Shown: positions 1 through 6,101, counted from the stretch's first letter. The stretch is 7,890 bases of DNA from JADFWK01 sp035527895 (GCA_035527895.1 DATKZQ010000026.1:1-7890), one strand, 5' to 3'. Notes: a model not told the origin generated them from the letters alone. Made by a program: numbers and translations.

Positions 1-183
1 CACCAGGTCTCTCTGGACGTCGGCAAAAGCCCAATTACAGAAATCGGGTGGACAGTTATGAGAATCAACCACGAATTCCTGCCCTAGATCAAAGCGATTG
101 CACTCTGGAGTCATCCTGTTCTCATCAATAGCGGCCGGGGGGCTCTCGCCATATAAATCTTTAAGGTTCAGCTTCTTGATCAC
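1..183 (-). CDS. TIGR04076 family protein, N-terminal part (runs off left edge)
   Basis: Sixty-one codons are visible on the minus strand, read from a GTG at 183-181 to the window edge. The peptide begins VIKKLNLKDLYGE and contains ECNRFDLGQEFVV and then FCNWAFADVQRDL. This order matches the small (~90 aa) TIGR04076 family as I know it: a TVIK-type first strand, C-x-RF-x-x-GQEF, then FC-x-WA-x-AD-I/V. The function of that family is unknown. The 5' end is odd. The frame is open upstream of the GTG only as far as a TAA (~11 codons), and most of that stretch lies in repeat family 1, whose shared sequence starts at 192. No ATG and no Shine-Dalgarno sequence precede the GTG. The residues F-T just upstream of VIKK also fit the family, so a few native N-terminal codons were probably replaced by the repeat. 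The gene may be a 5'-damaged copy or may use the GTG. The family call is fairly firm; the start is uncertain. Confidence 0.75.
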   Translation of the reverse strand, partial: MIKKLNLKDLYGESPPAAIDENRMTPECNRFDLGQEFVVDSHNCPPDFCNWAFADVQRDLV

Positions 184-191
184 TGTAAATT

Positions 192-344
192 GAAAGGGGG
201 GACGCTGTTAAAAAACTAAGTTGCCGAATTGAGCCGAAGCAAGTCTTTACTTTTGCCATGTTACGGGATCAAATCCTTTTTTTTGCCACGATCATAGCAG
301 GCAGCAATTAAGCATTCGGCAATCAGCTGTCAGCTGCCTTTCAT
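192..344 (+). repeat. Dispersed intergenic repeat, family 1, copy 1
   Basis: The first 34 nt (192-225, starting GAAAGGGGGGACGCTG) are identical to 7355-7388. The core TGAGCCG-x-x-GCAA...TTTTGCCATG...CGGGATCA is shared with copy 2 at 2941-3080, and both copies end in the same ~20 nt (AGCTGTCAGCTGCCTTTCAT). A small hairpin, GCAA (239-242) with TTGC (253-256), is kept in all copies. The tail at 300-338 shows a ~7-nt period on the minus strand (GCTGACA, GCTGATT, GCCGAAT, GCTTAAT). The element abuts the 5' end of the TIGR04076 gene. It holds no convincing gene and looks like a small non-autonomous or REP-like element. Confidence 0.75.
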
Positions 345-359
345 GCAGACTGGGATGTT

Positions 360-455
360 CGTGCAGAGCGTGCATACCTTATAGTATCATTTACGTTACG
401 TATGTCCTTATGGAATGAGATAAAGCCCTTTTGAGAGCAAAGCAATATCTGCACG
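360..455 (+). repeat. Short palindromic repeat, family 2, copy A
   Basis: The element is bounded by CGTGCAGA (360-367) and its exact reverse complement TCTGCACG (448-455). The inner block TAAAGCCCTTTTGAGAGCAA and the GCAGAGCG boundary recur in the same orientation at 1467-1537, so the two copies flank the nitroreductase gene. On the minus strand the block is part of a 20-codon ORF (470-408, MKEDIRADIALL...) with no Shine-Dalgarno sequence. I do not call that ORF a gene. The stretch 456-533 shows nothing further. Confidence 0.6.
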
Positions 456-533
456 GATGTCCTCTTTCATAGATTTGGCTTTTTTGAGGTCAGGATTCGA
501 GCAGCCCCATCAATAGGTGGCTGTTGACTATGT

Positions 534-1403
534 CTATTCCCATCTGGTTTTGATTGGCCTTCGATCAACGGTGCGCAGGTAGTTTAGTTTGGGATAGCCG
601 GCAATGAGCACGCTGAAGACCTGGTGGCCTTCCGGGAGTGAGAGCTCTTCTATTAGGGGCTGGTAGAATCTGGACGCAATCTCGAGAAGCCCGATATAGG
701 TCGTCTCCAGCCCCAGGGTCCTGGCAAGCAGCCCCATGGTGGTGGAAGCGATGACACAATTGTCTTTTGCCGTGATGCTGTGAATCGTTGAGTGAAAGAT
801 GACCACTGCCGGGGCGCCGTAGAAGATCGGATCGAGCCCTTTTTCCCTGGCCTGCCGCATGCGCTCCCGGTACCTCACCATCTTCTGCATCAGGGATATG
901 TTCTCGGGGATTTCCTTGCCCTCTTTGTGGATCTTCTCCAATTTCTCAGCGTAGTGGGCTCCCACATGGTCAAAATGCTCCACCGTGAGTTGGGAGAGCC
1001 TTCTTACCCTCCCCGGATTTTCTACGACCATGATCTCCACGTTCTGATCGTTACTGCCGGTGGGGGCATAGCGTACCGCATCGATCAATTGTTCTAAAAC
1101 CTTTCTGGGGATGTGTTTCCTCCTGAAATGCCTGTGGCTTCGGCGTTCTCGTATGAATTGTATGAACTCCTCGGGCTTAAAGGTAATGGGCTCGTCGATG
1201 TCCGGGAAATTGTCCATATCCATTTCATGGTGTACGATAGCCCCTGTGGGGCAAAGTGAGACGCAGTGGCCACAGAGATTGCAGCAGTCTTCGTCGGCCT
1301 GCACTGAGACGGTGTCTTTCTTCTTGGTGAAGCAACGCTCACATCTCAGAACACAAATACCGCAGTTAGTACATTTGTGATAATCGATAGAAACCCAGCT
1401 CAT
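534..1403 (-). CDS. Ferredoxin-nitroreductase fusion protein (2x[4Fe-4S] plus FMN domain)
   Basis: This 289-residue cytoplasmic flavoprotein has an N-terminal bacterial-type ferredoxin domain. Cluster 1 is C11-x2-C14-x2-C17-x3-C21 with an extra C24; cluster 2 is C41-x2-C44-x2-C47-x3-C51-P with an extra C40. From about residue 80 a nitroreductase fold follows: RRSHRHF (87-93) and APTGSN (113-118) are typical FMN/phosphate contacts, GAPAVV is near 196-201, and the C-terminal FSVLIAGYPK strand completes the fold. In this family electrons would pass from the Fe-S domain to FMN and on to a nitro, quinone or similar acceptor; the substrate cannot be read from sequence. The ATG at 1403 is preferred over the adjacent in-frame TTG at 1406, because AGGAGG (1414-1409) then sits 5 nt upstream. 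The gene stands alone, has no obvious terminator, and is flanked by two family-2 repeat copies. Family call is firm. Confidence 0.93.
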   Translation of the reverse strand: MSWVSIDYHKCTNCGICVLRCERCFTKKKDTVSVQADEDCCNLCGHCVSLCPTGAIVHHEMDMDNFPDIDEPITFKPEEFIQFIRERRSHRHFRRKHIPRKVLEQLIDAVRYAPTGSNDQNVEIMVVENPGRVRRLSQLTVEHFDHVGAHYAEKLEKIHKEGKEIPENISLMQKMVRYRERMRQAREKGLDPIFYGAPAVVIFHSTIHSITAKDNCVIASTTMGLLARTLGLETTYIGLLEIASRFYQPLIEELSLPEGHQVFSVLIAGYPKLNYLRTVDRRPIKTRWE

Positions 1404-1429
1404 CAAATCCTCCTCATCAACAAAGAAAT

Positions 1430-1457
1430 AATCTACATCAATCTAACGGACGTCCAA
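1430..1457 (-). promoter_or_regulatory. Possible sigma-70 promoter of the nitroreductase
   Basis: On the minus strand TTGGAC (1457-1452) is followed after 16 nt by TAGATT (1435-1430), four of six matches to TATAAT. Transcription would start near 1423, leaving a short leader that carries the AGGAGG ribosome site. The -35 box lies in an 8-bp perfect palindrome, GGACGTCC (1448-1455), which could be an operator. This is a sequence match only. Confidence 0.35.
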
Positions 1458-1466
1458 CAGGACGCT

Positions 1467-1537
1467 CATGCAGAGCGCATCTTTTTATGTGATGTAATAA
1501 AGCCCTTTTGAGAGCAAAGTAAAGCAATTTCTGCACG
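1467..1537 (+). repeat. Short palindromic repeat, family 2, copy B
   Basis: CATGCAGAGCG (1467-1477) and TTCTGCACGGA (1529-1539) form the ends, inverted with one mismatch over 8 bp. The inner block TAAAGCCCTTTTGAGAGCAA matches copy A at 360-455. This copy has a shorter left spacer and a small internal AAAG/TAAAG duplication. It lies just upstream of the proposed nitroreductase promoter. The rest of 1538-1701 contains a GGGGAAATTCCCC palindrome (1658-1670) and no gene that I can support. Confidence 0.6.
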
Positions 1538-1701
1538 GACCGGCGCCTTTCTGTCGCAGCCGATTTATCACAGACTGATGAATCTTGTTGATTTTCGGGG
1601 GAGTTCCTTGTACTAGTTGTTGAGAGCCAGCTCTTTTCAACACCTAAGTTCTCATTCGGGGAAATTCCCCATGGTGAACCCTCTCAAAATGTGCCTACCT
1701 T

Positions 1702-1735
1702 GCTCCTGACAGGATGCAGCTAACCTGTCAGGAGC
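1702..1735 (+). promoter_or_regulatory. Perfect 12-bp hairpin upstream of the hydrolase
   Basis: GCTCCTGACAGG (1702-1713) and CCTGTCAGGAGC (1724-1735) pair perfectly around a 10-nt loop. Only TTTT at 1742-1745 follows, six bases after the stem, so it is a poor intrinsic terminator. It lies ~108 nt before the hydrolase ATG, so it could be a leader-RNA structure, an attenuator-like element or a protein-binding palindrome. I recognise no riboswitch class. Confidence 0.5.
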
Positions 1736-1843
1736 CCCATAGTTTTGATCAAACCAACTTCTTGCTGGAGAAACTGTATCATTTCCTCGAGCTTCCCAGG
1801 GGGTGCTACCGCCTAAACTCCAAACATAAAAAAGGGGAAGGAA

Positions 1844-2791
1844 ATGAAGAGAGGTATTCTGCTTTGGGTAACAATGTGTTTTGCCTTGGTGCTGTTTGTG
1901 GGTCAGGTTCCTTGCTTCGGGGTCACGATAGACAAGGATGAGTTTTTCGTTAAAGCCGATACTGGCATGAACCTCATGGTTGTGGCCAAAACGCCCAAAA
2001 CGGGGCGTCTCGAAAAGGCCGTCCTACTTGTCCATGGCTCGGGCGTTGGGTACGTTTACTGGGACATCCCGATCAGAGACTACAGTATCATGGATTTCCT
2101 GGCTGAAAGAGGGCTGGATGTCTATGCTGTCGAGTGTAGGGGGTATGGAAAGAGCACCAAGCCAAACGGCATGGAGGTTACCTCCACCAGCATGTCGGAG
2201 GATATCAAATCCGTGATCGCGGCCATCAAGAAGCGGTCCGGAGTCAATAAAGTGGGCATAGTAGGCCACTCATCAGGCGGCACGGTTCTCTTGGTGGCAG
2301 GAGGCATGTACCCGGAGCTTCTGGACCGGATGGTATTGATAGGAGCGCCATATAAGAAGATTAATCCGGCCTTTGTAGCATATGCGACCAAAGTTATTGA
2401 GATGGCCAAGGAGCCAGGGAAGGATTACGTGCCCAATAGCCATCACACAGTTGTTGAGAAGCGTCTGGATGCGTATGACGAAGACGTTGTTGCATGGTAT
2501 AAAAAGGTTGTCGGAGAGCACTACAGCTTTATGCCCGGTGGCCTTTACCCAGATGTCATAAAGAATCCAGGAATCCCCAATGTTCCAACCATGAAGGTGC
2601 CCACCCTCATCCTCAACGGTTCCAACGAGTACGTGGTCGACCCGGATGATGCACTCGCCCTTTTCAAAGATCTGGGCACGCCGGATAAATCTATGTTAAT
2701 CCAGCCGGGGGGCTTTCACCTCATGTTCCTGGAAAAACGCGGACACGTAGGACTCCAAGAATCGATATTCTTCTGGGTAACCAAGCATTAG
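1844..2791 (+). CDS. Secreted alpha/beta-fold hydrolase
   Basis: The 315-residue protein has a Sec-type signal peptide (MKRG, then a hydrophobic run to about residue 23; cleavage probably near PCFG-VT), so it should act in the periplasm or outside the cell. C24 is not in a good lipobox. The mature part is an alpha/beta hydrolase: LLVHGSG (61-67) with the oxyanion HG, DVYAVECRGYGKS (92-104), the nucleophile elbow GHSSGG with S143, a lid-like insertion of about 170-245, the acid region VPTLILNGSN...VVDPDD with D266 as likely catalytic Asp, and PGGFH with H292 as likely catalytic His. The complete triad predicts ester, lactone or similar hydrolysis; the substrate is not deducible. AAGGGGAAGGAA immediately precedes the ATG and gives a strong ribosome site. 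The gene is monocistronic, with a hairpin upstream at 1702 and another downstream at 2820. The first 40 codons of a +1-frame reading overlap it but are spurious. Confidence 0.9.
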   Translation: MKRGILLWVTMCFALVLFVGQVPCFGVTIDKDEFFVKADTGMNLMVVAKTPKTGRLEKAVLLVHGSGVGYVYWDIPIRDYSIMDFLAERGLDVYAVECRGYGKSTKPNGMEVTSTSMSEDIKSVIAAIKKRSGVNKVGIVGHSSGGTVLLVAGGMYPELLDRMVLIGAPYKKINPAFVAYATKVIEMAKEPGKDYVPNSHHTVVEKRLDAYDEDVVAWYKKVVGEHYSFMPGGLYPDVIKNPGIPNVPTMKVPTLILNGSNEYVVDPDDALALFKDLGTPDKSMLIQPGGFHLMFLEKRGHVGLQESIFFWVTKH

Positions 2792-2819
2792 TGCACGAAT
2801 AATTGCAAGGCAGGAAAGG

Positions 2820-2839
2820 GGCAGGCCATAAGGCCTGCC
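2820..2839 (+). terminator. Hairpin after the hydrolase gene (possible terminator)
   Basis: GGCAGGCC and GGCCTGCC form an 8-bp GC-rich stem around the tetraloop ATAA, 28 nt past the stop codon. No T-run follows (TCCTCAATC), so it may be a 3'-end-stabilising hairpin or a U-less terminator rather than a classical intrinsic one. Between it and the next repeat, CTTGACA (2907-2913) and TGTCAAG (2936-2942) form a further 7-bp inverted repeat, the right arm of which touches family-1 copy 2. Confidence 0.5.
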
Positions 2840-2940
2840 TCCTCAATCACCGAAGGAATTTGCGTTGTTGAATTTGTTGAATTTCAGCATGGAACCGGTG
2901 CCAAGGCTTGACATGTTCCAAACTAAGTGAATGCGTGTCA

Positions 2941-3080
2941 AGGGGGGCGCCCTCAAAATACTAAGTTCACGGAGTGAGCCGGGGCAAGTATTTCCTTTTG
3001 CCATGTTTCGGGATCACACCTGACTTTTCCCCAATAATATCAGCTAGCAACTAAGCATTCAGCTGTCAGCTGCCTTTCAT
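2941..3080 (+). repeat. Dispersed intergenic repeat, family 1, copy 2
   Basis: The order of blocks follows copy 1: AAGGGGGGCGC, CTAAGTT, GTGAGCCGGGGCAAGT, CTTTTGCCATGTTTCGGGAT, and the tail AGCTGTCAGCTGCCTTTCAT. The hairpin GGCAA (2983-2987) with TTGCC (2998-3002) is conserved. Just past the end, GTGAGCCGGGG appears again at 3083-3093 and CTTTTGCCA near 3110, which may be a partial second unit with its own GGGG/CCCC hairpin. No gene is seen in 2792-3191. Confidence 0.75.
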
Positions 3081-3191
3081 CGTGAGCCGGGGATCAGAAG
3101 ACCCCTGCTTTTGCCAGAGGCTGCCATCAAATCTGTTGGAAATTGAGACGTCATCCTCCGGACTCTCTTCCTGAAAAGGTCTCCTATGTTT

Positions 3192-4538
3192 TCAAATCAT
3201 GATGAAGTAAATCATTACCACGCCTACAGCGAGGACAAGGGTTGTCGAGACTATTCCAAACCGGAGGTACTCGAAGAATCCCAGGGTATAGTGATCCCTC
3301 GCACTCTCTGCCACAATGATGTTGGCAACGGACCCGAGAAGCGTTAAGTTACCAGCCACAGTGGTTGTAAATGCCAGGAGGACCCAGCCCTGCTCCGGAG
3401 AGCCAAGTATGCCGAGATGCGGGCCTGTCATGAGGACCATAGGCACATTGGAGATGAGATTTGACCCAACAGTCATCAGGGCCGTAAAGAGAAACAGTCC
3501 GGAGGCCTCAGCATACCCAAGGTAGGGAACACTGGCGCGCCAACTCCTTTCGATTATCCCTGTCTTGGCCAGGCCTGTCACCACAATGAAGAGGCAGGAG
3601 AAAAACAAAAGCAGGGACCAGTCGATCCTTGAAAAAATCTCCCTCGGCTCCTTTCTGTTGGCAAGAATGAGGACCATCAGACCAGTCAGGGCTGTATAGC
3701 CCATATGGGCCCCCAAAAAGAAACCGATCACAACACCTACGGTAACCAGGATTGTAGTAATGAGCTGTCTGGCATCGAACCGTGATGGTTCAAACCTCAT
3801 GTCGGGCATGCGGTCGGGGAGACGCCGGCGGTAATACAATCGCAGGAGAAGCATATTAATGAGCAGACCGATGCCGGCCGAAGGTCCTGCATATAACATG
3901 AATCTGGCAAAAGGGAAGCCGCTATAACTTCCAATGATCATGTTTTGAGGGTTCCCCACCAAAGTAGCTGCACTGCCGATGTTTGCCGAAGTTGCAAGGG
4001 CGATCAGGTATGGGCCGATCGGGAGCTTGGTCTTGATGCAAGCCGACAAGATAATGGGCGTTAAAAACAGGCAGACCGTATCGTTTACCATGATTGCGGA
4101 AAGAGTACCCGACAAAAGCGCGGTTGCCATCAAAAGGTTCATGGGCGTCCTGCACCAGGACATGATAATCTGTGTCAGCCATTCGAAAAACCCGGCCCTT
4201 TCGAGAGAGGCCGTGATCCCCATGGTGGCAAAGAGGAGCAGGATAGTATCATGATCGATGGCTCGATAAGTCTCCTCAGGTCTCAGCGCTCCAACTAAGA
4301 CCAATAATACGGCACCAAGCAATGCTCCGGCCGGCCGGCCGATGGGAAAAAGGGAAAGGCGACGGGAGGCTATCAGAATATAGGTAAGGACAAAAATGCC
4401 GTAAATGACTACGTTCACTTCAAAGACCTCATCTAAAAACCTTGGCAAACCTGATCCCTCAGCAAGGAGCCCCAGGGCGTACAATGAAAAAAGGGCCAGC
4501 CCTGCCGACGGCGAAACTGAACCCCAAAGATGCTTCAT
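3192..4538 (-). CDS. Ion-transporter-superfamily permease (ArsB/NhaD, SLC13-like)
   Basis: The 448-residue integral inner-membrane protein has roughly 11-12 hydrophobic segments in two homologous halves. The first half carries IMVNDTVCLFLTP (149-161) and SANIGSAATLVGNPQNM (184-200), with an ion-site-like N186/G188 and N196-P197. The second half repeats this logic with SNLISNVPMVLMTGP (359-373) and AGNLTLLGSVANIIVAE (395-411). These are hallmarks of the IT superfamily that includes ArsB, NhaD and SLC13/DASS carriers and YbiR-like anion permeases. The GNPQNMIIGSYSG stretch points to the anion-permease branch, but substrate (arsenite, carboxylate, sodium/proton exchange) cannot be decided, and there is no ars gene nearby. 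The ATG at 4538 is preceded by GAAGG ~5 nt upstream. The gene is isolated, with the CULT-region remnants starting ~420 bp upstream. Length is full for the family. Confidence 0.9.
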   Translation of the reverse strand: MKHLWGSVSPSAGLALFSLYALGLLAEGSGLPRFLDEVFEVNVVIYGIFVLTYILIASRRLSLFPIGRPAGALLGAVLLVLVGALRPEETYRAIDHDTILLLFATMGITASLERAGFFEWLTQIIMSWCRTPMNLLMATALLSGTLSAIMVNDTVCLFLTPIILSACIKTKLPIGPYLIALATSANIGSAATLVGNPQNMIIGSYSGFPFARFMLYAGPSAGIGLLINMLLLRLYYRRRLPDRMPDMRFEPSRFDARQLITTILVTVGVVIGFFLGAHMGYTALTGLMVLILANRKEPREIFSRIDWSLLLFFSCLFIVVTGLAKTGIIERSWRASVPYLGYAEASGLFLFTALMTVGSNLISNVPMVLMTGPHLGILGSPEQGWVLLAFTTTVAGNLTLLGSVANIIVAESARDHYTLGFFEYLRFGIVSTTLVLAVGVVMIYFIMI

Positions 4539-4929
4539 ATGGCCTTCGGAAGTCGACCCGATATTGCTAAGACTGCCGAATGAGGAGTGGCCTGTGATTC
4601 CTTTATTCTAAAGACCAAGACGTGGAACGGCGGAATTCTGCCACAACTCGGGGTATGGAGCAACTACTTTCCGTTGAATATTAAGAATACAAGTGAATGG
4701 GGTCAGGCCCTTCAGAAACACGGCGGGCAAGTCCTCCTAAAGGGGTCGGGTCCCAGTTAAATAGGCTGCGCATTCCATAGGGCGAGCATTTAACCCCAGT
4801 ACGATAGTTCCTACCTACCCCAGTACCATCTCCCGGAGCTACGGGGCAGGCAGGGCAGGCGGGATAAATCTTTTTTTGACAATTGTTAGATAGTAGAAAC
4901 GGGTCAAGTCTCCGTTTGACTCTTGTTAG
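4539..4929. other. Gene-free stretch with short degenerate repeats
   Basis: No coding signal is recognised on either strand. The stretch contains GGGGTCAGG (4699-4707) and GGGGTCGGG (4742-4750), ACCCCAGTACGAT (4793-4805) repeated as ACCCCAGTACCAT (4817-4829), a GGCAGG-rich run (4844-4861), and TTTGAC-x2-TTGTTAG repeated at 4875 and 4915 (40 bp apart). GGTCAA (4902-4907) is also inverted relative to TTGAC (4916-4920). Such GGGGTC and TTTGAC motifs are common in REP-like intergenic debris of this kind of genome. No transposase gene is present here. Confidence 0.5.
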
Positions 4930-4956
4930 GTCGGTAAGGGTTCCGGGAAATTCGAA

Positions 4957-5157
4957 ATTAAGGGTTTTGTCGGCGTCACAGATAATGAGTGGTTTGCATT
5001 TCTCTCCCAGCAGCCAGGGATTGATGTGGTAAACTTCTTACCCAAGACAACCAGCCAGGAAACGGCGGGTAAACTCGCCAAAAAGACCGCGGATAAATCC
5101 GCCAGGAAGCGGCGGATAAACCTTAAGAAAAAATGGGTAAGATCCCTTGCGTTGTAA
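4957..5157 (+). pseudogene. N-terminal remnant of an HNH-endonuclease-like gene
   Basis: The frame reads IKGFVGVTDNEWFAFLSQ and then QPGIDVVNF. This closely resembles the conserved N-terminus (M-K-G-F-V-G-V-T-D-N-D-W-F, then LSQQPG and VNFW) that I recall from a family of putative HNH restriction endonucleases of ~250-300 aa. The codon aligned with the family's initiator is ATT (4957-4959), not ATG, and no other start lies between it and the upstream TAG at 4927. After VNF (ending ~5037) the similarity stops; a Lys/Arg-rich tail encoded by a 24-nt tandem repeat follows, ending at TAA 5155-5157. The HNH core is absent. It therefore looks like a broken gene: start codon lost and body replaced. 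ATT initiation is possible in bacteria but rare. It may once have belonged to a defence locus. The family identity comes from memory and is moderately sure. Confidence 0.6.
5062..5133 (+). repeat. Three-unit 24-nt tandem repeat
   Basis: Units 5062-5085, 5086-5109 and 5110-5133 align without gaps, each with GCGG-(G/A)-TAAA or a close variant followed by an A/G-rich end; the third is the most diverged. Because 24 is a multiple of three, the broken endonuclease frame reads an 8-residue repeat, TAGKLAKK, TADKSARK, RRINLKKK. The second unit contains the arms GCGGAT and ATCCGC (5089-5102) only 2 nt apart, so the array is also palindromic. It lies 57-130 bp upstream of the CULT gene. Confidence 0.6.
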
Positions 5158-5226
5158 ATGGATTTGTTGTGGATGGAATCCAAATAGGGGTTGAAAAGAG
5201 CAACATTTCTACCTAATCTGATAAGT

Positions 5227-5709
5227 ATGCCAAGAGATTTTGAAAAAGATGAATCGCTTTCCATCACCACTGAAAGGCCTTCAGGGAAATATCCCTCGAC
5301 AGAGGACATTGATCACCTGACCTACCTGGAGAAGAGGCTTTCTATCTTTGAGGATGAATCGGATGACAACATGCAGGAATGGCGCCTTATTTGCGCTTAC
5401 TGCGGCCATTGTGTCACCAAGGTGGCTGAAAAGATCGAGGTTCGAGGCCGCCATAATCATGACTTTCCCTATTACGGGCACATTGTCCGGCTGGGCTGTT
5501 ATCGCAATGCCCCGGGATGCATGGGCATTGCAAGGGTCTCAAATGGGTATTCCTGGTTCCGGGGTTATTCGTGGCAAATTCAGCTCTGCCGGAACTGCAA
5601 TATTCAATTGGGCTGGAAATATATGTCTCAAGATGACAGTTTTTACGGCCTTGTATTCAAAATGCTGCGCGAAGAGAAGCCGGAAGAGGACAGTGACGCC
5701 AATAGTTGA
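5227..5709 (+). CDS. Bacterial cereblon-like CULT-domain protein
   Basis: This 160-residue protein carries a CULT domain, the fold of the thalidomide-binding region of human cereblon and of the bacterial protein MsCI4. Zn ligands are C56-x2-C59 and C121-x2-C124. The ligand cage is W110, W116 and W130, spaced 6 and 14, exactly as W380/W386/W400 in human cereblon. Y132 sits at the F402 position, Y108 at H378. Flanking motifs SWFRGYSW, CRNCNIQLGWKY and FYGLV are diagnostic. About 50 acidic residues of unknown role precede the domain; no Lon-like domain, signal peptide or membrane segment is seen. In the family the cage binds cyclic imides/uracil-like rings, and bacterial roles are unknown. Start is uncertain: the ATG at 5227 lacks a good Shine-Dalgarno sequence; an in-frame TTG at 5191 adds 12 residues with AGGGG directly against it. 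Upstream is a dead endonuclease fragment; no operon partner. Confidence 0.88.
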   Translation: MPRDFEKDESLSITTERPSGKYPSTEDIDHLTYLEKRLSIFEDESDDNMQEWRLICAYCGHCVTKVAEKIEVRGRHNHDFPYYGHIVRLGCYRNAPGCMGIARVSNGYSWFRGYSWQIQLCRNCNIQLGWKYMSQDDSFYGLVFKMLREEKPEEDSDANS

Positions 5710-5830
5710 TGACGTGATGAGGTGAATTTCCGGCTGCCTCAACCATTCCACTTTTCCGAGACGCAGGCAGTAATATATAACGTACATCAAAATTTAAGAT
5801 TCCAATCGGTCGATACAGTTATCTGTGAAG

Positions 5831-5895
5831 ATGGGGTCGCCCTTACAAACTAATTTGACGCCGTGAGCCGGAGCAAATTTTTGCTTTTGTATATT
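5831..5895 (+). repeat. Dispersed intergenic repeat, family 1, copy 3 (short, diverged)
   Basis: ATGGGGTCGCCCTTACAAACTAA is the diverged left end, followed by the GTGAGCCGGAGCAAAT core and CTTTTG. The right half and tail of copies 1 and 2 are absent. The small hairpin persists as GCAA (5873-5876) with TTGC (5881-5884). A larger pairing, AATTTG with CAAATT around the GTGAGCCG block, is also possible and corresponds to TTGCC/GGCAA in copy 4. It lies ~120 bp past the CULT stop codon; 5710-5830 otherwise shows only a loose CTGCCT/AGGCAG inverted repeat. Confidence 0.6.
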
Positions 5896-5997
5896 GCAAT
5901 TCGAATTCATCACCATATCAAAGCTGAGAGTCCAAGACCTCAAAGCACCAAAAAACAATCATTCCATCTTTGACCCACAGTCGAACATAGTATCTGG

Positions 5998-6101
5998 AAA
6001 AGGCCAACTTTCAGTTTGGCTTCCTACCTGTATTGGCAGCATACACTGTCTCATGCTCGTACCTGCCTCAGACGCTAGCTTTCGGCAGCAGTTGGCCTTT
6101 T
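5998..6101. repeat. ~104-bp element with perfect 12-bp terminal inverted repeats
   Basis: AAAAGGCCAACT (5998-6009) and AGTTGGCCTTTT (6090-6101) are exact reverse complements. Inside, GCCAA/TTGGC (6003-6020) can form an alternative small hairpin. AGCAT and ATGCT, both written 5'->3' on + as AGCAT at 6038-6042 and ATGCT at 6053-6057, pair in the middle, with GGCAG and CTGCC on their outer sides. A closing stem with T-runs outside each arm suits either a structured RNA ending in an intrinsic terminator (on either strand) or a MITE-like palindromic element. Only one copy is in the window, no RNA family is recognised, and the 72-codon ORF over it is not convincing. Confidence 0.5.

Noticed and set aside
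1..87. Plus-strand open frame ending at TAG 85-87
   Set aside because: It is antisense to the TIGR04076 coding sequence, which has recognisable family motifs.
408..470. 20-codon minus-strand ORF MKEDIRADIALL...
   Set aside because: It has no ribosome site and lies in a repeat whose second copy does not keep the frame.
792..1097. 101-codon plus-strand ORF
   Set aside because: It lies wholly antisense to the well-supported nitroreductase gene.
1714..1941. 75-codon plus-strand ORF overlapping the hydrolase start
   Set aside because: It begins inside a hairpin loop and runs out of frame into the hydrolase; no domain is visible.
4793..4929. CRISPR-like array from closely spaced short repeats
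   Set aside because: Repeats are only 13-16 nt, occur twice each, and the units differ from one another.
4926..5309. 127-codon minus-strand ORF
   Set aside because: It is antisense to the nuclease remnant and the CULT gene start, both of which have family-level similarity; it has no recognisable domain.
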